In this document: positions 27,943 to 36,544 of the stretch, piece after piece
Numbering within the stretch: position 1 is the stretch's first letter
Layout of the letters: every line of letters begins with the position of its first letter
Made by a program: the position numbers and the translations under genes
DNA from: Terriglobus sp. RCC_193
GTDB taxonomy: Bacteria; Acidobacteriota; Terriglobia; Terriglobales; Acidobacteriaceae
DNA length: 64,000 nt
Assembly: GCF_041355105.1 (NCBI RefSeq)
Contig: NZ_JBFUPK010000002.1
Coordinates: 310,001 to 374,000 of the forward strand
Reading direction: 5' to 3'
Notes under the pieces: generated by a model
Databases searched by the model: none
What the model saw: only the letters and a program-made list of their open reading frames with translations
What the model was told of the DNA's origin: nothing

Positions 27943-28806
27943 CTACATCACAAATTTAGACGCTGCTTCAACACCCGCAAAGGCCCCCGGCACCACAATT
28001 TTCCCTACCCTTCCCCAATTCGGGAAAGGGTTCCGCGAACTCTCACGGAACGAAGTAATCAACTCTCGCACACGCGACCGCCGTTTCAGCATCGTTTCCA
28101 TCAGTGCTTCCAATTCCGAAGGATCGCCATACCATTCCGGTGGAACCACCTCTGCAATACCCCACAACGTCTCCACCTGCATCTCTTCCACGTGTGTGAT
28201 CCAAGGCTCAAAACAATCCCAGCCCGTCACCCACTCATACACACAGTTGCGCATATACACACCGCGCAGCGGCGAGTCCGAAAACTTCCACTCCGTCGCC
28301 TGAAAGCAGTATCCCTGGTCAATAAACACCGCGCGATACTTCCGCTCTCTCGGCTTCCTTGTAAATACTGCCTGCCGCCCATTGCTGTTGCCTGTCCACT
28401 TATCAATGCACAGCATTCCCGCGAACTCAGAAAGATTCCGAAGCTCCGGCAACAGCTCTTCCGGCAGATAGTCCACCACCTGCCCCGGCATTAATCCACC
28501 CACAAACTGCGAACCGAACGCCAGCCCTTCCGAACACGCCACACGCTCACCACGTCCAGCATCCACCCACATCTCCGGCGAGTTACGAATCAGCCATCCG
28601 CTCACGTCCACCGCATCGGACAAAGGTACTGTCAATCCGACCGCCTCCGCCATACGCGTGGCAATCAACTCATTGGCCAGCACGCGCTCGCCTTGCGGAT
28701 TATTTCGAAACTTCACCACCCACAGGTTGCCGTCCGCCCCCAGCATCAACTGGCTCTGCGCACCGCCGCGCATTCTGCGAATCGCCTGTACCGCCTGCAC
28801 CGCCAA
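27943..28806 (-). CDS. HipA-like kinase domain protein
   Basis: A 287-residue stand-alone HipA-like kinase. Seen are the N-lobe LGADGNLWVVKFRNNPQG with the ATP-binding Lys, the helix VLANELIATRMAEAVGL, the catalytic loop-like MLCIDKWTGNSNGRQAVF (Asp and Asn in DKWTGNSN), and the metal-binding AVFIDQGYCF. TTG at 28806 with GAGGTG upstream is the likely start; a GTG 6 bases later is possible. HipA kinases phosphorylate protein or translation factors. It is the first of a pair with DUF3037, inserted between terminase and portal. Confidence 0.8.
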   Translation of the reverse strand: MAVQAVQAIRRMRGGAQSQLMLGADGNLWVVKFRNNPQGERVLANELIATRMAEAVGLTVPLSDAVDVSGWLIRNSPEMWVDAGRGERVACSEGLAFGSQFVGGLMPGQVVDYLPEELLPELRNLSEFAGMLCIDKWTGNSNGRQAVFTRKPRERKYRAVFIDQGYCFQATEWKFSDSPLRGVYMRNCVYEWVTGWDCFEPWITHVEEMQVETLWGIAEVVPPEWYGDPSELEALMETMLKRRSRVRELITSFRESSRNPFPNWGRVGKIVVPGAFAGVEAASKFVM

Positions 28807-28842
28807 CGAATCACCTCAACCGGAAGCATACTAGAGCCACCG

Positions 28843-30279
28843 CTAAGTCATCCTCGCGCGCACACCCTGTGCAATTGCCATGCTCATCACCAGGTCGTCA
28901 TGACATCCCACCGCAGCCGCAGCCCGTCCGCGTTCATCCACAACAAAGCTCCGCATCTCCGCCAGCAACCGTCCACTGCGAAACAACGAACGCGAAGCAG
29001 GCAGCAGCACCGCCAACCCACTTAACATCCGCGGTCGCGAAGCAGCATCCGTCAACCATCCCGGCAACCCATCGCGATCCACAAATACATTCACGCCGCG
29101 TTCCTGCTCCAGATAAGCCAGCACCGCAGCCCCATGATTGTTCCGCTCCACCACCAGCATCGCGCTGTTATATTCCTGCGCAATCTCTGCTGCCACCTTC
29201 GTCAGATCACGGGGTGACATCTTCATCTGCAACTCCGCACACTGCATCCCCGTGGCAATATCCACCACCTGCACCGCGCTATAGTCGCCTTCACTACCAC
29301 CACCCGCAACATCCACAGCAGCAATATAACTACGACCAGGAACCGCAGGCAGCCACACCTGCAATGCACCGCTGCGCCGCACATCCATCGGTACAACAAC
29401 ATCCTTCAAACATGCAGCCAACGCATCCCGATCAAAGAAACAATCGCCACTCTCGCGAAAGCAATTAACAGCATCCTCCGCAAACTCCTGCACACGCATC
29501 GCACCAAACCTCCGCGCAAGCTCACGGCGAAACCCCACCTGTTCCGCCGTGAGTCCCTCGCGCTGCACCAGCACCTCTTCCTCCTCCGTGAACTCCGCAA
29601 CCGGCGCACCCACATACGCCGGTTCGCACCACCACGGAAAGAAGTGCCGCATCATCCCATTCATCTCCGCCAGCTGCCACTGTTCATAAAAGCAGCCATA
29701 CGCCCCATTCGGCGTACTCTCCAGCACCAGTTCGCCACCCGGAGCCAGAGCCGCACGCAATCCCGCCAACGTCTCCGCTGCATCGCCAGGCCATCGCGCC
29801 ACCTCACTGCAGTGCAGATTCGTCACGCTCAATCCACGCCCCGCATTCGGCTCTCCCGCACTCGCCACACGAAACTCTGAATCCATCGTGGGAAACGTCA
29901 TCTGTCGCGCATTTGCACGCCCACGTTTTCCAATGCTCGATTGCAGCGGTGTGGGCAGGTTCTCCCACATCCGCTGCACCGTTGCAAAAAGAGCTTCCGC
30001 ACTCTCCTGCGTATGCGCCACCATCAGCGTCATTGTTCCCGGAATCAGCAGCGTCTTCAGCAGAAACCGCCCCGCAATCCACGTGCTCATCCCCATCTGC
30101 CGCGCCTTCAGCACGATGTTTTCCGTGCCACGCCGAGCTTCATACCTGCGCTGCGCCACATTCGCACGCAGTGGTTGCAACTTGCCGGAACGATCCCGCA
30201 CACACAACATGTGCTCTGCAAGGAAGAGCGTCCCCTTTGGCTGTTTCAACAGCGAAGCAAATTCACTCCAGTCATCCAC
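28843..30279 (-). CDS. Terminase large subunit
   Basis: A 478-residue DNA-packaging motor. The ATPase has a Walker-A-like VLKARQMGMSTW (about residue 57), a Walker-B-like NLHCSEVARW (about 155) and the coupling motif ESTPNG (about 187). The RNase-H-type nuclease begins with YIAAVDVAGGGSEGDYSAVQVVD, with its first catalytic Asp, and continues through LVVERNNHGAAVL. GTG start with GGAGAG upstream. Lying between the fibre-like genes and HipA, it is the packaging enzyme of region 1. Length is typical of TerL. Confidence 0.88.
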   Translation of the reverse strand: MDDWSEFASLLKQPKGTLFLAEHMLCVRDRSGKLQPLRANVAQRRYEARRGTENIVLKARQMGMSTWIAGRFLLKTLLIPGTMTLMVAHTQESAEALFATVQRMWENLPTPLQSSIGKRGRANARQMTFPTMDSEFRVASAGEPNAGRGLSVTNLHCSEVARWPGDAAETLAGLRAALAPGGELVLESTPNGAYGCFYEQWQLAEMNGMMRHFFPWWCEPAYVGAPVAEFTEEEEVLVQREGLTAEQVGFRRELARRFGAMRVQEFAEDAVNCFRESGDCFFDRDALAACLKDVVVPMDVRRSGALQVWLPAVPGRSYIAAVDVAGGGSEGDYSAVQVVDIATGMQCAELQMKMSPRDLTKVAAEIAQEYNSAMLVVERNNHGAAVLAYLEQERGVNVFVDRDGLPGWLTDAASRPRMLSGLAVLLPASRSLFRSGRLLAEMRSFVVDERGRAAAAVGCHDDLVMSMAIAQGVRARMT

Positions 30280-30301
30280 GCTTCATCTCTCCGGCACTCG
30301 A

Positions 30302-31399
30302 TCAGAACGTGCTCAAAGCCGCACGCGACCACGTATTCGCCGCGCGACATACATACAAGTAGCTCGCGTCCCATGCAACGGTGCCAACCGTACATGTGGC
30401 CGTGGACGAAGCAGGTGTATACAGTGGCGCAACAAACCCTCCCGTCGTTGCAGTTGCCGTATAGCTTGGCAATGAAAGAGATTTGTTGGAAACCAATACG
30501 CCTGATACGGCATTCAGCCAGGTCGCACCAGAAGCTCCCCATCGAAGCGAGCCGTCTCCCCAAACCTCAAACAGAGGATTGCCTCCATTAACATGCGTGG
30601 AGAAAAAGACACCGCCGAAACCGCTGGGAGCGTTGATGCCGAACTCAATTCCTCCACTGGTCCAACTGGATACCGCTGCCCCCTGATTGATGTACCAATG
30701 AGGCGTTCCTGTCGTTCCTGTACCTGCGGTATAAAGAGTGCCTGTATCCAGACGTGCCGGAGTACTTGCCGCAGATGCACCCGTACTGGTCGTCTGTCCG
30801 CTGCTGGAAAGCGTGGTAAACGCACCCGAGTTGGGAGTTGTAGCGCCAATCGGTGTTCCATTGATGGTGCCACCGCTTATGGCGACAGCGGAACTCACAG
30901 CTGGCACAGAGGCAATCGCCCCCCACGCACCGGTGGACGGATCACAGTAGTAATACTGCGACTGCGATCCGGTACAAACCAGAGCACGTGCCTGGATGGC
31001 AGTCGCCGCTACTAACTGACCAGATGTATTCGTCGCTGCGATTCCGGAAACCGTCGGAATGCTCGCTCCATTTACACGCGTGACCGTTGCAACAGCAGAA
31101 CCGGCCGCCTTGGTTACATCGCCGGAGATTGCTGCTGTCTGCGCTGCTGGCAATGTTCCACTTGCAATGTTCGCGGCATTCGTTGTATCCGTCGTAGCCG
31201 ATGCAGCAAATGCAACTCCGTTTGTCCTGCTGCAAGTCATCACGCTATTGCTTGCAACGTTACAATCGCCGCTCACCAGTGGCGGCACACCAGATGTTTG
31301 TCCATGCATCCCTGCGGCAAACATCCCCACAATCAAAAGGGGCAGCCATCTGGCTGCCCCATGAATCGCGCTGTATTCGCGCATGTATCGTTTACTCAT
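30302..31399 (-). CDS. Exported fibre-like protein, 365 aa
   Basis: Begins MSKRYMREYSAIHGAARWLP, with a hydrophobic LLIVGMFAAGMHGQ ending like a signal peptide. The rest is a low-complexity Ala/Ser/Thr-rich beta-type protein with repeats such as NAANIASGTLPAAQ and SAVAISGGTINGTPIGATTP, common in tail fibres, and a C-terminal TWLNAVSGVLVSNKSLSLPS. The ATG overlaps the stop of the larger fibre-like gene by 8 bases with GGGAGCG upstream. Export of a phage fibre would be unusual. A terminator-like hairpin lies inside its signal-peptide region. Confidence 0.6.
   Translation of the reverse strand: MSKRYMREYSAIHGAARWLPLLIVGMFAAGMHGQTSGVPPLVSGDCNVASNSVMTCSRTNGVAFAASATTDTTNAANIASGTLPAAQTAAISGDVTKAAGSAVATVTRVNGASIPTVSGIAATNTSGQLVAATAIQARALVCTGSQSQYYYCDPSTGAWGAIASVPAVSSAVAISGGTINGTPIGATTPNSGAFTTLSSSGQTTSTGASAASTPARLDTGTLYTAGTGTTGTPHWYINQGAAVSSWTSGGIEFGINAPSGFGGVFFSTHVNGGNPLFEVWGDGSLRWGASGATWLNAVSGVLVSNKSLSLPSYTATATTGGFVAPLYTPASSTATCTVGTVAWDASYLYVCRAANTWSRAALSTF
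31335..31360 (-). terminator. Intrinsic terminator-like hairpin inside a coding region
   Basis: GGGGCAGCCA and TGGCTGCCCC pair perfectly over 10 bases with a minimal loop, followed by TTTTG on the minus strand. It lies in the codons of the second fibre-like protein's signal peptide, just past the 1088-residue gene, so it may attenuate the downstream terminase and head genes. Confidence 0.55.
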
Positions 31400-34300
31400 T
31401 GATCGCTCCCGGATTCAAAAGCGTGACGCCGTCCGTATCCACCACCAGTTGTTGCACCAGATACTTTCCTGCCAGCGTATAGCCCGCCGCGCCGCTTGTA
31501 CTGCTGGTTACAAATCCTCCATGTACCTGCGAAGACCACGCCACCGTGTATCCCGACGTACTACCCACCTGGAAGATCAGCGTAATGTGTTGTCCCGCCG
31601 TCAGTCCCGTGAACGTTTCGCTCGTCACGTTTCCTGTCAGCGGCATGTGAAACGTCGTGTTCGCACACGTCACCGCAAATGTCGGGTTCGCGCTATACGA
31701 CACATTGCTCGCACACACCCCACCCAGCGCACTCGCTGGCAAACGTGCCGGATCCAGCGTTCCAGTCGTTAGATCGCTTGCACTACCGCTCGTCGCCACA
31801 TTCGCCAGCACAGAGCTTGTTGCCGTAGGTCCCAGCGTCACGCCACCCACAGCGGAGGCCGTCGCCGTCTGCAGACCGTTGATCCGATTTACATTTAGCG
31901 TCGTCGCGTTAATCGTTCCTGCGGTCAATCCTGTCGGAGAGATCACATAGGGCGTACCGCGCATGGAGAACGTCAGTGAAGATGTGGAAGGCGCATAATT
32001 CACCGTATCCACGCCCGCATTGCTCTGCAGATTCAGCAGGCTGTACGTGGAGTTCCAGTTCCCGCAGCCATGCGAATTGCAACGCACGCGAATGGCCGAT
32101 GTCTCACCCGCCTGCATATCCAGCCCGGCATCCCACACACCTCTCACCAGCAGCGCTGCCTTCGGAGCAATATGTGTTCCACCGTTGCCGTAGTACTGAT
32201 TGACGTTTCCATTGTTCGACACCATCCAGCCTGAAAGATAGGCGCCAACGGTGCCGTTGAACTGAATACCCGCCTGCTGTTCCACCGAACCACGAGGCAT
32301 GTACTGCGTTACATAAGAAATGTCGCTGTTCTCGCGCATCTGGAAAAAATGCGGCTCTTCCACCGGATCTCCAGCTGCCCACGACACCATGTTCGGTGCC
32401 AGAACAAACGTACCGTCCACCGAGCGCGTCGTCGCGTTCATCACGCTCAGTACTTCCGCCATTGGATAAAGAACATAACCACCGTTCTGATAACTCGCCG
32501 CACCTCCGGAACTCGTTGCATTCGGTCCCGTCTGTGCATACGTAAACTGGTTTGCAGCTGTCGACGTAATTAGGAACGTGCCGTTGAAACTTGCATCGGC
32601 TGCGCCGGAAATCGTCAGCGTCAACCCATTCAAATCAGCGGGAAAACCGGAAGCCATAGTAGCCGTGACAACATTGCCGCTCCTTTGCAGCGATGTGATC
32701 GTAGAAGAAATATTCGCAAAAGCACTTGCCCCCTGCTGCGCACCCAGGTTCTGAGTCACGAGTGATGCATACAAAAGCATGGTCGGCGATGCGGAACCAA
32801 TCACAGGAAACAGTTGTCGTATCGCACCAACGGTATCCGCCTTCTGCTCGATCCCATAACCGCAAAGACCACCCATCGCAATCGTCGCGCCGGCAAGCTT
32901 CGGCTTATTCAGCGTCAACTGAATGTGGCTGCCGTCCACAATCGTGTAAGGGGCCATCTCAAAAACATCGGCGCCGCTGGCCCCAAACTGATTGACAACG
33001 CAGGCAATACCTGAACCCGCAGGAGCACTCGCCGTATTGGTCGAATACCCTGAACTCACACCGCTCGTCACAATGGGAAGTGTCACAGTCCCCGGCGCGA
33101 TATTGCTGCTCTGCGAAACGGCTGCCGACGCAATCGTAAAGAACGTACTCACCGGAAACGACGTCCCCGTGAACATGACAGCAGAATGAAGAGGATGACT
33201 ACCCAGGCCGATGATCTGACCAGTGGATATGGTTTTCGATGCAGCCGTATCGATCAGATAACGACCATCACCCTGTGTCCCTCCACCTGCAGTAATGGTT
33301 GTCGTCAGTTGCGTCGAACCAGTCGTACAGCCTGTAGCACACGTGCCTGTAAACACACTGGGATCTTCCGTGATCTGGATGTCATACGGATGCGAGCCTT
33401 CATCGCCATCATCACGAACGCCACCTGAATTCAAGAGATACTGAGAACCCATCAGGCAGTCGCCCACGCCATAGCAACGTTGCATGCGACTTTCCAGAAC
33501 ATGCTGCCCCTGCGTGTTGTTCAGCGACTGAATGCTCACCGCTCCGTACGTCGTCTTGAAATACGGAATGACCGAAGCGGCCTGCATATAAACGTTGTTG
33601 CCACCTGCAAGCGCATTCGTCTGGATCGAAAGTGCAAACTGATTCGCAGGGTTGAACCCGTTTGTCTTTCGCGCGGGCGTCGCCATTGTCCACGTGGTGT
33701 TCAGACTATGCCCAGAACCACCGCGTGCATTCAACGTGTACTCGTTATAGTTATTCAACCGTTGATCGATAACCCGGCCACCATCTCGTGGCACCGCGAC
33801 GGGTTCAATACCGCTATAGGAAGAATCTGCCACCACCGTACAGGACGTGGTGCAATCGCTGCTGGCAAATGCATTGGCAATGCCGTCGGATCCACCCTGC
33901 GTTTGATACGGCTTCGCATATACCTGGCCATTCAGCAGATTCACCTGCAGTTGAGTTCCCGCAGGCTGCGTCACCGTCTGTGTTCCCTGCGGTACTGTCG
34001 ACACCTTCTGCGCCAGTCCCGCTTGCACACCGGTTGTCGTTACGTCCACATAGTTCTTCGTCGCAGCCTGCAGGCTCGATGTGGGATCGCCCGGCAGCAC
34101 CAAAGCGCCAGTCATCGTGTCGCCGGTCTTCTGCACATAGGGCGAAGCATCTTCCGGTACAGCGCCTGTCAATGCCGCACGTGCAATCGCCTGATCCACA
34201 TATTGTTTTGACACCGTTTGCATCGCCACGCTTGTGGGCAACACCGTATTCCGCACCGCAGTCAGCGTCACCGGCGCACTGTTCACCGGCACCACCCAAT

Positions 34301-34658
34301 ACTCACGACTCGTTGAGCCATCGTTCAGGTGATACACCACGGTGTAGTACGTGCCTGCAGGTGTCGCCGACGCATTCGGCGCCAATGACACCGTCAACAC
34401 ACCGCCCGCATTCAACATCACCGATGTGCTGCCCTTCGGTACACTCTGGCCCGCAGCAGTCGTGAATGCAGGCCAGCTCACCAGCACTGTTCCCGAAGCC
34501 GGTGTCCCATCTGCCTGGTACACCGTGTCACTCACTGTCATTGTAGCCACTTGCGCCACCGCGCGATGCTCCATTCCCAGCGCCAACACCAGCCACAGCA
34601 GTCCCCACACAGGGGGCCATCCAGCCCGCCACAGGCTTCCGCTTGATCTCTCGCGCAT
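31392..34658 (-). CDS. Large exported tail-fibre-like protein, 1088 aa
   Basis: The start MRERSSGSLWRAGWPP is chosen because GAGGAGTGAG lies just upstream; it gives a basic N-region, hydrophobic VWGLLWLVLALGM and cleavage-like AVAQ. A phage-fibre repeat is clear at about residues 180-220: YVQKTGDTMTGALVLPGDP followed by LQAATKNYVD. The middle carries CYGVGDC and GGGTQGDGR blocks also found in the 1309-residue protein of the Mu-like prophage, and VSWAAGDPVEEPHFF. The C-terminal part has fibre-like repeats and ends near GYTVAWSSQVHGGF. This is an outer-surface or tail-fibre protein with an apparent signal peptide. Confidence 0.72.
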   Translation of the reverse strand: MRERSSGSLWRAGWPPVWGLLWLVLALGMEHRAVAQVATMTVSDTVYQADGTPASGTVLVSWPAFTTAAGQSVPKGSTSVMLNAGGVLTVSLAPNASATPAGTYYTVVYHLNDGSTSREYWVVPVNSAPVTLTAVRNTVLPTSVAMQTVSKQYVDQAIARAALTGAVPEDASPYVQKTGDTMTGALVLPGDPTSSLQAATKNYVDVTTTGVQAGLAQKVSTVPQGTQTVTQPAGTQLQVNLLNGQVYAKPYQTQGGSDGIANAFASSDCTTSCTVVADSSYSGIEPVAVPRDGGRVIDQRLNNYNEYTLNARGGSGHSLNTTWTMATPARKTNGFNPANQFALSIQTNALAGGNNVYMQAASVIPYFKTTYGAVSIQSLNNTQGQHVLESRMQRCYGVGDCLMGSQYLLNSGGVRDDGDEGSHPYDIQITEDPSVFTGTCATGCTTGSTQLTTTITAGGGTQGDGRYLIDTAASKTISTGQIIGLGSHPLHSAVMFTGTSFPVSTFFTIASAAVSQSSNIAPGTVTLPIVTSGVSSGYSTNTASAPAGSGIACVVNQFGASGADVFEMAPYTIVDGSHIQLTLNKPKLAGATIAMGGLCGYGIEQKADTVGAIRQLFPVIGSASPTMLLYASLVTQNLGAQQGASAFANISSTITSLQRSGNVVTATMASGFPADLNGLTLTISGAADASFNGTFLITSTAANQFTYAQTGPNATSSGGAASYQNGGYVLYPMAEVLSVMNATTRSVDGTFVLAPNMVSWAAGDPVEEPHFFQMRENSDISYVTQYMPRGSVEQQAGIQFNGTVGAYLSGWMVSNNGNVNQYYGNGGTHIAPKAALLVRGVWDAGLDMQAGETSAIRVRCNSHGCGNWNSTYSLLNLQSNAGVDTVNYAPSTSSLTFSMRGTPYVISPTGLTAGTINATTLNVNRINGLQTATASAVGGVTLGPTATSSVLANVATSGSASDLTTGTLDPARLPASALGGVCASNVSYSANPTFAVTCANTTFHMPLTGNVTSETFTGLTAGQHITLIFQVGSTSGYTVAWSSQVHGGFVTSSTSGAAGYTLAGKYLVQQLVVDTDGVTLLNPGAINE

Positions 34659-34675
34659 TCTCACTCCTCGTCTCC

Positions 34676-35050
34676 TCAACAATCCCGCTTCAATTCCGTC
34701 TCGCGCGCCTCCCACTCTCGGAAACCCGCCAACATCTTTCGTGCAAACCCTGTCGTCCGTTTGCTTCCGGACGCTTCCATCCCGCCTGTCTCCAGCGCCA
34801 TCTGCATCAGCAGCTTCAGCGCCGCCAGGTCGCCATCGCGAATCGTCCGTGTCAGCAACATCGCGCAAATCTGCGGAAGCGCATCCGCAATCTCACGTCG
34901 GACAAACTTTTGACAACCACTCGGTCTTGGGGCTCGACGCACTGCGATGCTTTCCTTCGCCAACATCACGGCATCAGGTGTCTCCGCTGTTCTGCGTGCA
35001 CGGCCGCACACCGGTCGAACACTCTTACTGATCGCTTTCTTCACCTTCAT
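34676..35050 (-). CDS. Possible small terminase / packaging protein, 124 aa
   Basis: Start MKVKKAISKSVRPVCGRARR is chosen because GGAGAG lies 4 bases upstream; a longer frame has no such site. The basic N-terminus is followed by helical FVRREIADALPQICAMLLTRTIRDGDLAALKLLMQMALETGG, which resembles the helical C-terminal part of TerS-type proteins. Position upstream of the fibre-like and TerL genes is compatible. It may instead be an unrelated phage protein. Confidence 0.45.
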   Translation of the reverse strand: MKVKKAISKSVRPVCGRARRTAETPDAVMLAKESIAVRRAPRPSGCQKFVRREIADALPQICAMLLTRTIRDGDLAALKLLMQMALETGGMEASGSKRTTGFARKMLAGFREWEARETELKRDC

Positions 35051-35082
35051 CACGCTCTCCACCAACATCGGGGAGTCACCAC

Positions 35083-35120
35083 AAAACAAAACACGGAGAA
35101 CGCTTTCGCATTCTCCGTGT
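35083..35120 (-). terminator. Intrinsic terminator after the regulator gene
   Basis: ACACGGAGAA and TTCTCCGTGT form a perfect 10-base stem with a 10-base loop, followed on the minus strand by TTTGTTTT. It separates the regulator genes from the structural operon of region 1. Confidence 0.75.
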
Positions 35121-35211
35121 CCATGTACGCCAGATTTTTGGCGAGTGTCTCGCAGTGGCTTCAGCCCCCGCTTTCTTTCTCGCCTATTCAGAATAACAAT
35201 TGCAGCGGAAA

Positions 35212-35850
35212 TTACATGCCAACAAATTTTGGCCCGCAACTCTCGTCAGGAGAGTTACTTACCAGCTTTACCGTGGCTTCCCCCTCTTGACACGGATCAG
35301 AGGCAATTCTTTCCAACAGCTTTTTCCGCAGGAAGATCGACGTCAGTTCATCCAGCGCCTGGAAGTAACGCCGCTGAACAGAACGAAGACTCAAATGGAA
35401 CATCGACCCCGCTTCTTCAAATGTGTATTCCTGCACGCCGATGCGAACAATCAGCCGTTGCTGTTCCGGATCCAACTCCGCGATACAGCGATCCACGTCG
35501 TGGACAAAGATCACCACATCGTCAAACGCATGCACCCGATAGCTCGTCACCTTGCCGCGAAACATCTCGCGGCCCAGCAACGAAGGCACACGTCCGCTCT
35601 CCATCGACAGCACACCGTACCGTCGAAGCATCGCCTCCGTGTACGACCGGTAAAACGCCGTCCCAGGTACCAGCAGTTTGCGGAACACAGGAGTTGCACG
35701 TTCCTCATCTGCCTGCTGCGCCGCTGGAACCGGAGCCACCGCGTGTGCAAGAGCCCCATCGGTCGCCCAAACATGCGTTAGAACACCCTGTTCGTCCGCG
35801 TCGACCACACTCATCGACTGCCTCTTGCATGGCATCTGCAGAAGCTTCAT
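35212..35850 (-). CDS. Sigma-region-4-like transcription regulator, 212 aa
   Basis: The start MKLLQMPCKRQSMSVVDADEQG is chosen because AAGGGGGTG lies 6 bases upstream and the ATG overlaps the preceding stop (ATGA). The C-terminal part has AELDPEQQRLIVRIGVQEYTFEEAGSMFHLSLRSVQRRYFQALDEL, a helix-turn-helix of sigma-70 region 4 type, as in phage late regulators. The N-terminal part (FRKLLVPGTAFYRSYTEAMLRRYGV) is not recognised. A terminator follows. It probably switches on the structural operon. Confidence 0.65.
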   Translation of the reverse strand: MKLLQMPCKRQSMSVVDADEQGVLTHVWATDGALAHAVAPVPAAQQADEERATPVFRKLLVPGTAFYRSYTEAMLRRYGVLSMESGRVPSLLGREMFRGKVTSYRVHAFDDVVIFVHDVDRCIAELDPEQQRLIVRIGVQEYTFEEAGSMFHLSLRSVQRRYFQALDELTSIFLRKKLLERIASDPCQEGEATVKLVSNSPDESCGPKFVGM

Positions 35851-36047
35851 GCTGCACCCCCTTGTTCGTTGGTTACTACCATTCGCGAGGCCCGGCATGG
35901 ACGTCCCGGACGCAGCTTTCGCCGCGCTGGAAGTTCGGCCATCCGAGGGCTGCAGTGCCGACAGTAAATACCCGCAGCCACTCCAGTGCGGACCCAAAGT
36001 CCTCCGCACCCCTCACACACCTTCAAGTCCCTGCGCAAGTAATTCAT
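35847..36047 (-). CDS. Small zinc-ribbon protein, 66 aa
   Basis: Contains VCEGCGGLWVRTG and GIYCRHCSPRM, giving CxxC...CxxC with 15 residues between, a zinc ribbon. GAAGGTGAGAAAGAAG lies before the ATG. Its stop overlaps the sigma-like gene by 4 bases, so the two are co-translated. It likely binds nucleic acid or protein with the regulator; specific role unknown. Confidence 0.7.
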   Translation of the reverse strand: MNYLRRDLKVCEGCGGLWVRTGVAAGIYCRHCSPRMAELPARRKLRPGRPCRASRMVVTNEQGGAA

Positions 36048-36172
36048 GCTTCTTTCTCACCTTCATCCGGTACCCGCTTCGTTCTTTCCCCGAGGTCGAT
36101 CTCCGGTCTGTTGTGCTGCTCCTGTGGCTGGCTCTCTGGCCAACGAACCACATGGCAACGGGTTGATGTCAT
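36044..36172 (-). CDS. Possible small leader protein, 42 aa
   Basis: An ATG frame MTSTRCHVVRWPESQPQEQH ending in GEKEA whose stop overlaps the zinc-ribbon ATG (ATGA). It is hydrophilic with no domain. The coupling suggests a real gene, but the ribosome site is poorly placed. This is tentative. Confidence 0.35.
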   Translation of the reverse strand: MTSTRCHVVRWPESQPQEQHNRPEIDLGERTKRVPDEGEKEA

Positions 36173-36544
36173 ACGAGGTCTCGCTTCTCCCTGGGAGAAG
36201 GCATAAGGGGGCTATGCCCACGCGAAACCCGCAGGTTCTCCGCACATCATGTACGGCATCTCATGGCGTCATGTTGGTTTTGAGACCTTAGTTCTCGTAA
36301 AAAACCAAGTCAACGCGAATTCAAAAGGAGAAAAATCGAAAGTCCTAAGCCTGCAACGAAAGAGATTGCGGAGGTATACCCACTATCCTAACCACCTTTT
36401 CTTCGCCTTATATTCGCCCTGACCTCGGAACTTGGCAAGCTTTTTCTTCTCAAAATCAGTGGATTTCCCAATCTGGAATCCACCCGAAAGGCCTACAACC
36501 CGCAACCGTTTGAAACGCAAGGAACAGATCAAGCCAGTTGAACA
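36173..36544. other. Intergenic region between region 1 and mltG
   Basis: About 370 bases without a supported gene. It holds the candidate minus-strand promoter at 36285-36313 and presumably the mltG promoter on the plus strand around 36400-36540, although no strong consensus pair is seen for the latter. The remainder shows no repeat or known RNA. Confidence 0.5.
36285..36313 (-). promoter_or_regulatory. Candidate promoter for the region-1 regulator genes
   Basis: On the minus strand, -35 TTGACT (36313-36308), a 17-base spacer and -10 TAAGGT (36290-36285) read towards the zinc-ribbon and sigma-like genes. The -10 is weak; the spacing and -35 are good. Confidence 0.45.

Larger units (their letters stand above)
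18012..36172 (-). mobile_element. Phage-like region 1: compact head-tail gene cluster
   Basis: About 18 kb, all on the minus strand, between purE and mltG. It holds a regulator pair, TerS-like and TerL genes, portal, head protease, major capsid, connector, tail-type proteins and fibre-like proteins in one direction. I found no integrase, transposase, repressor, replication gene, tape measure or lysin, and no flanking attachment repeats. Host-type dispersed repeats occur inside it at three places. The boundaries given are the outermost plausible genes. Confidence 0.7.
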
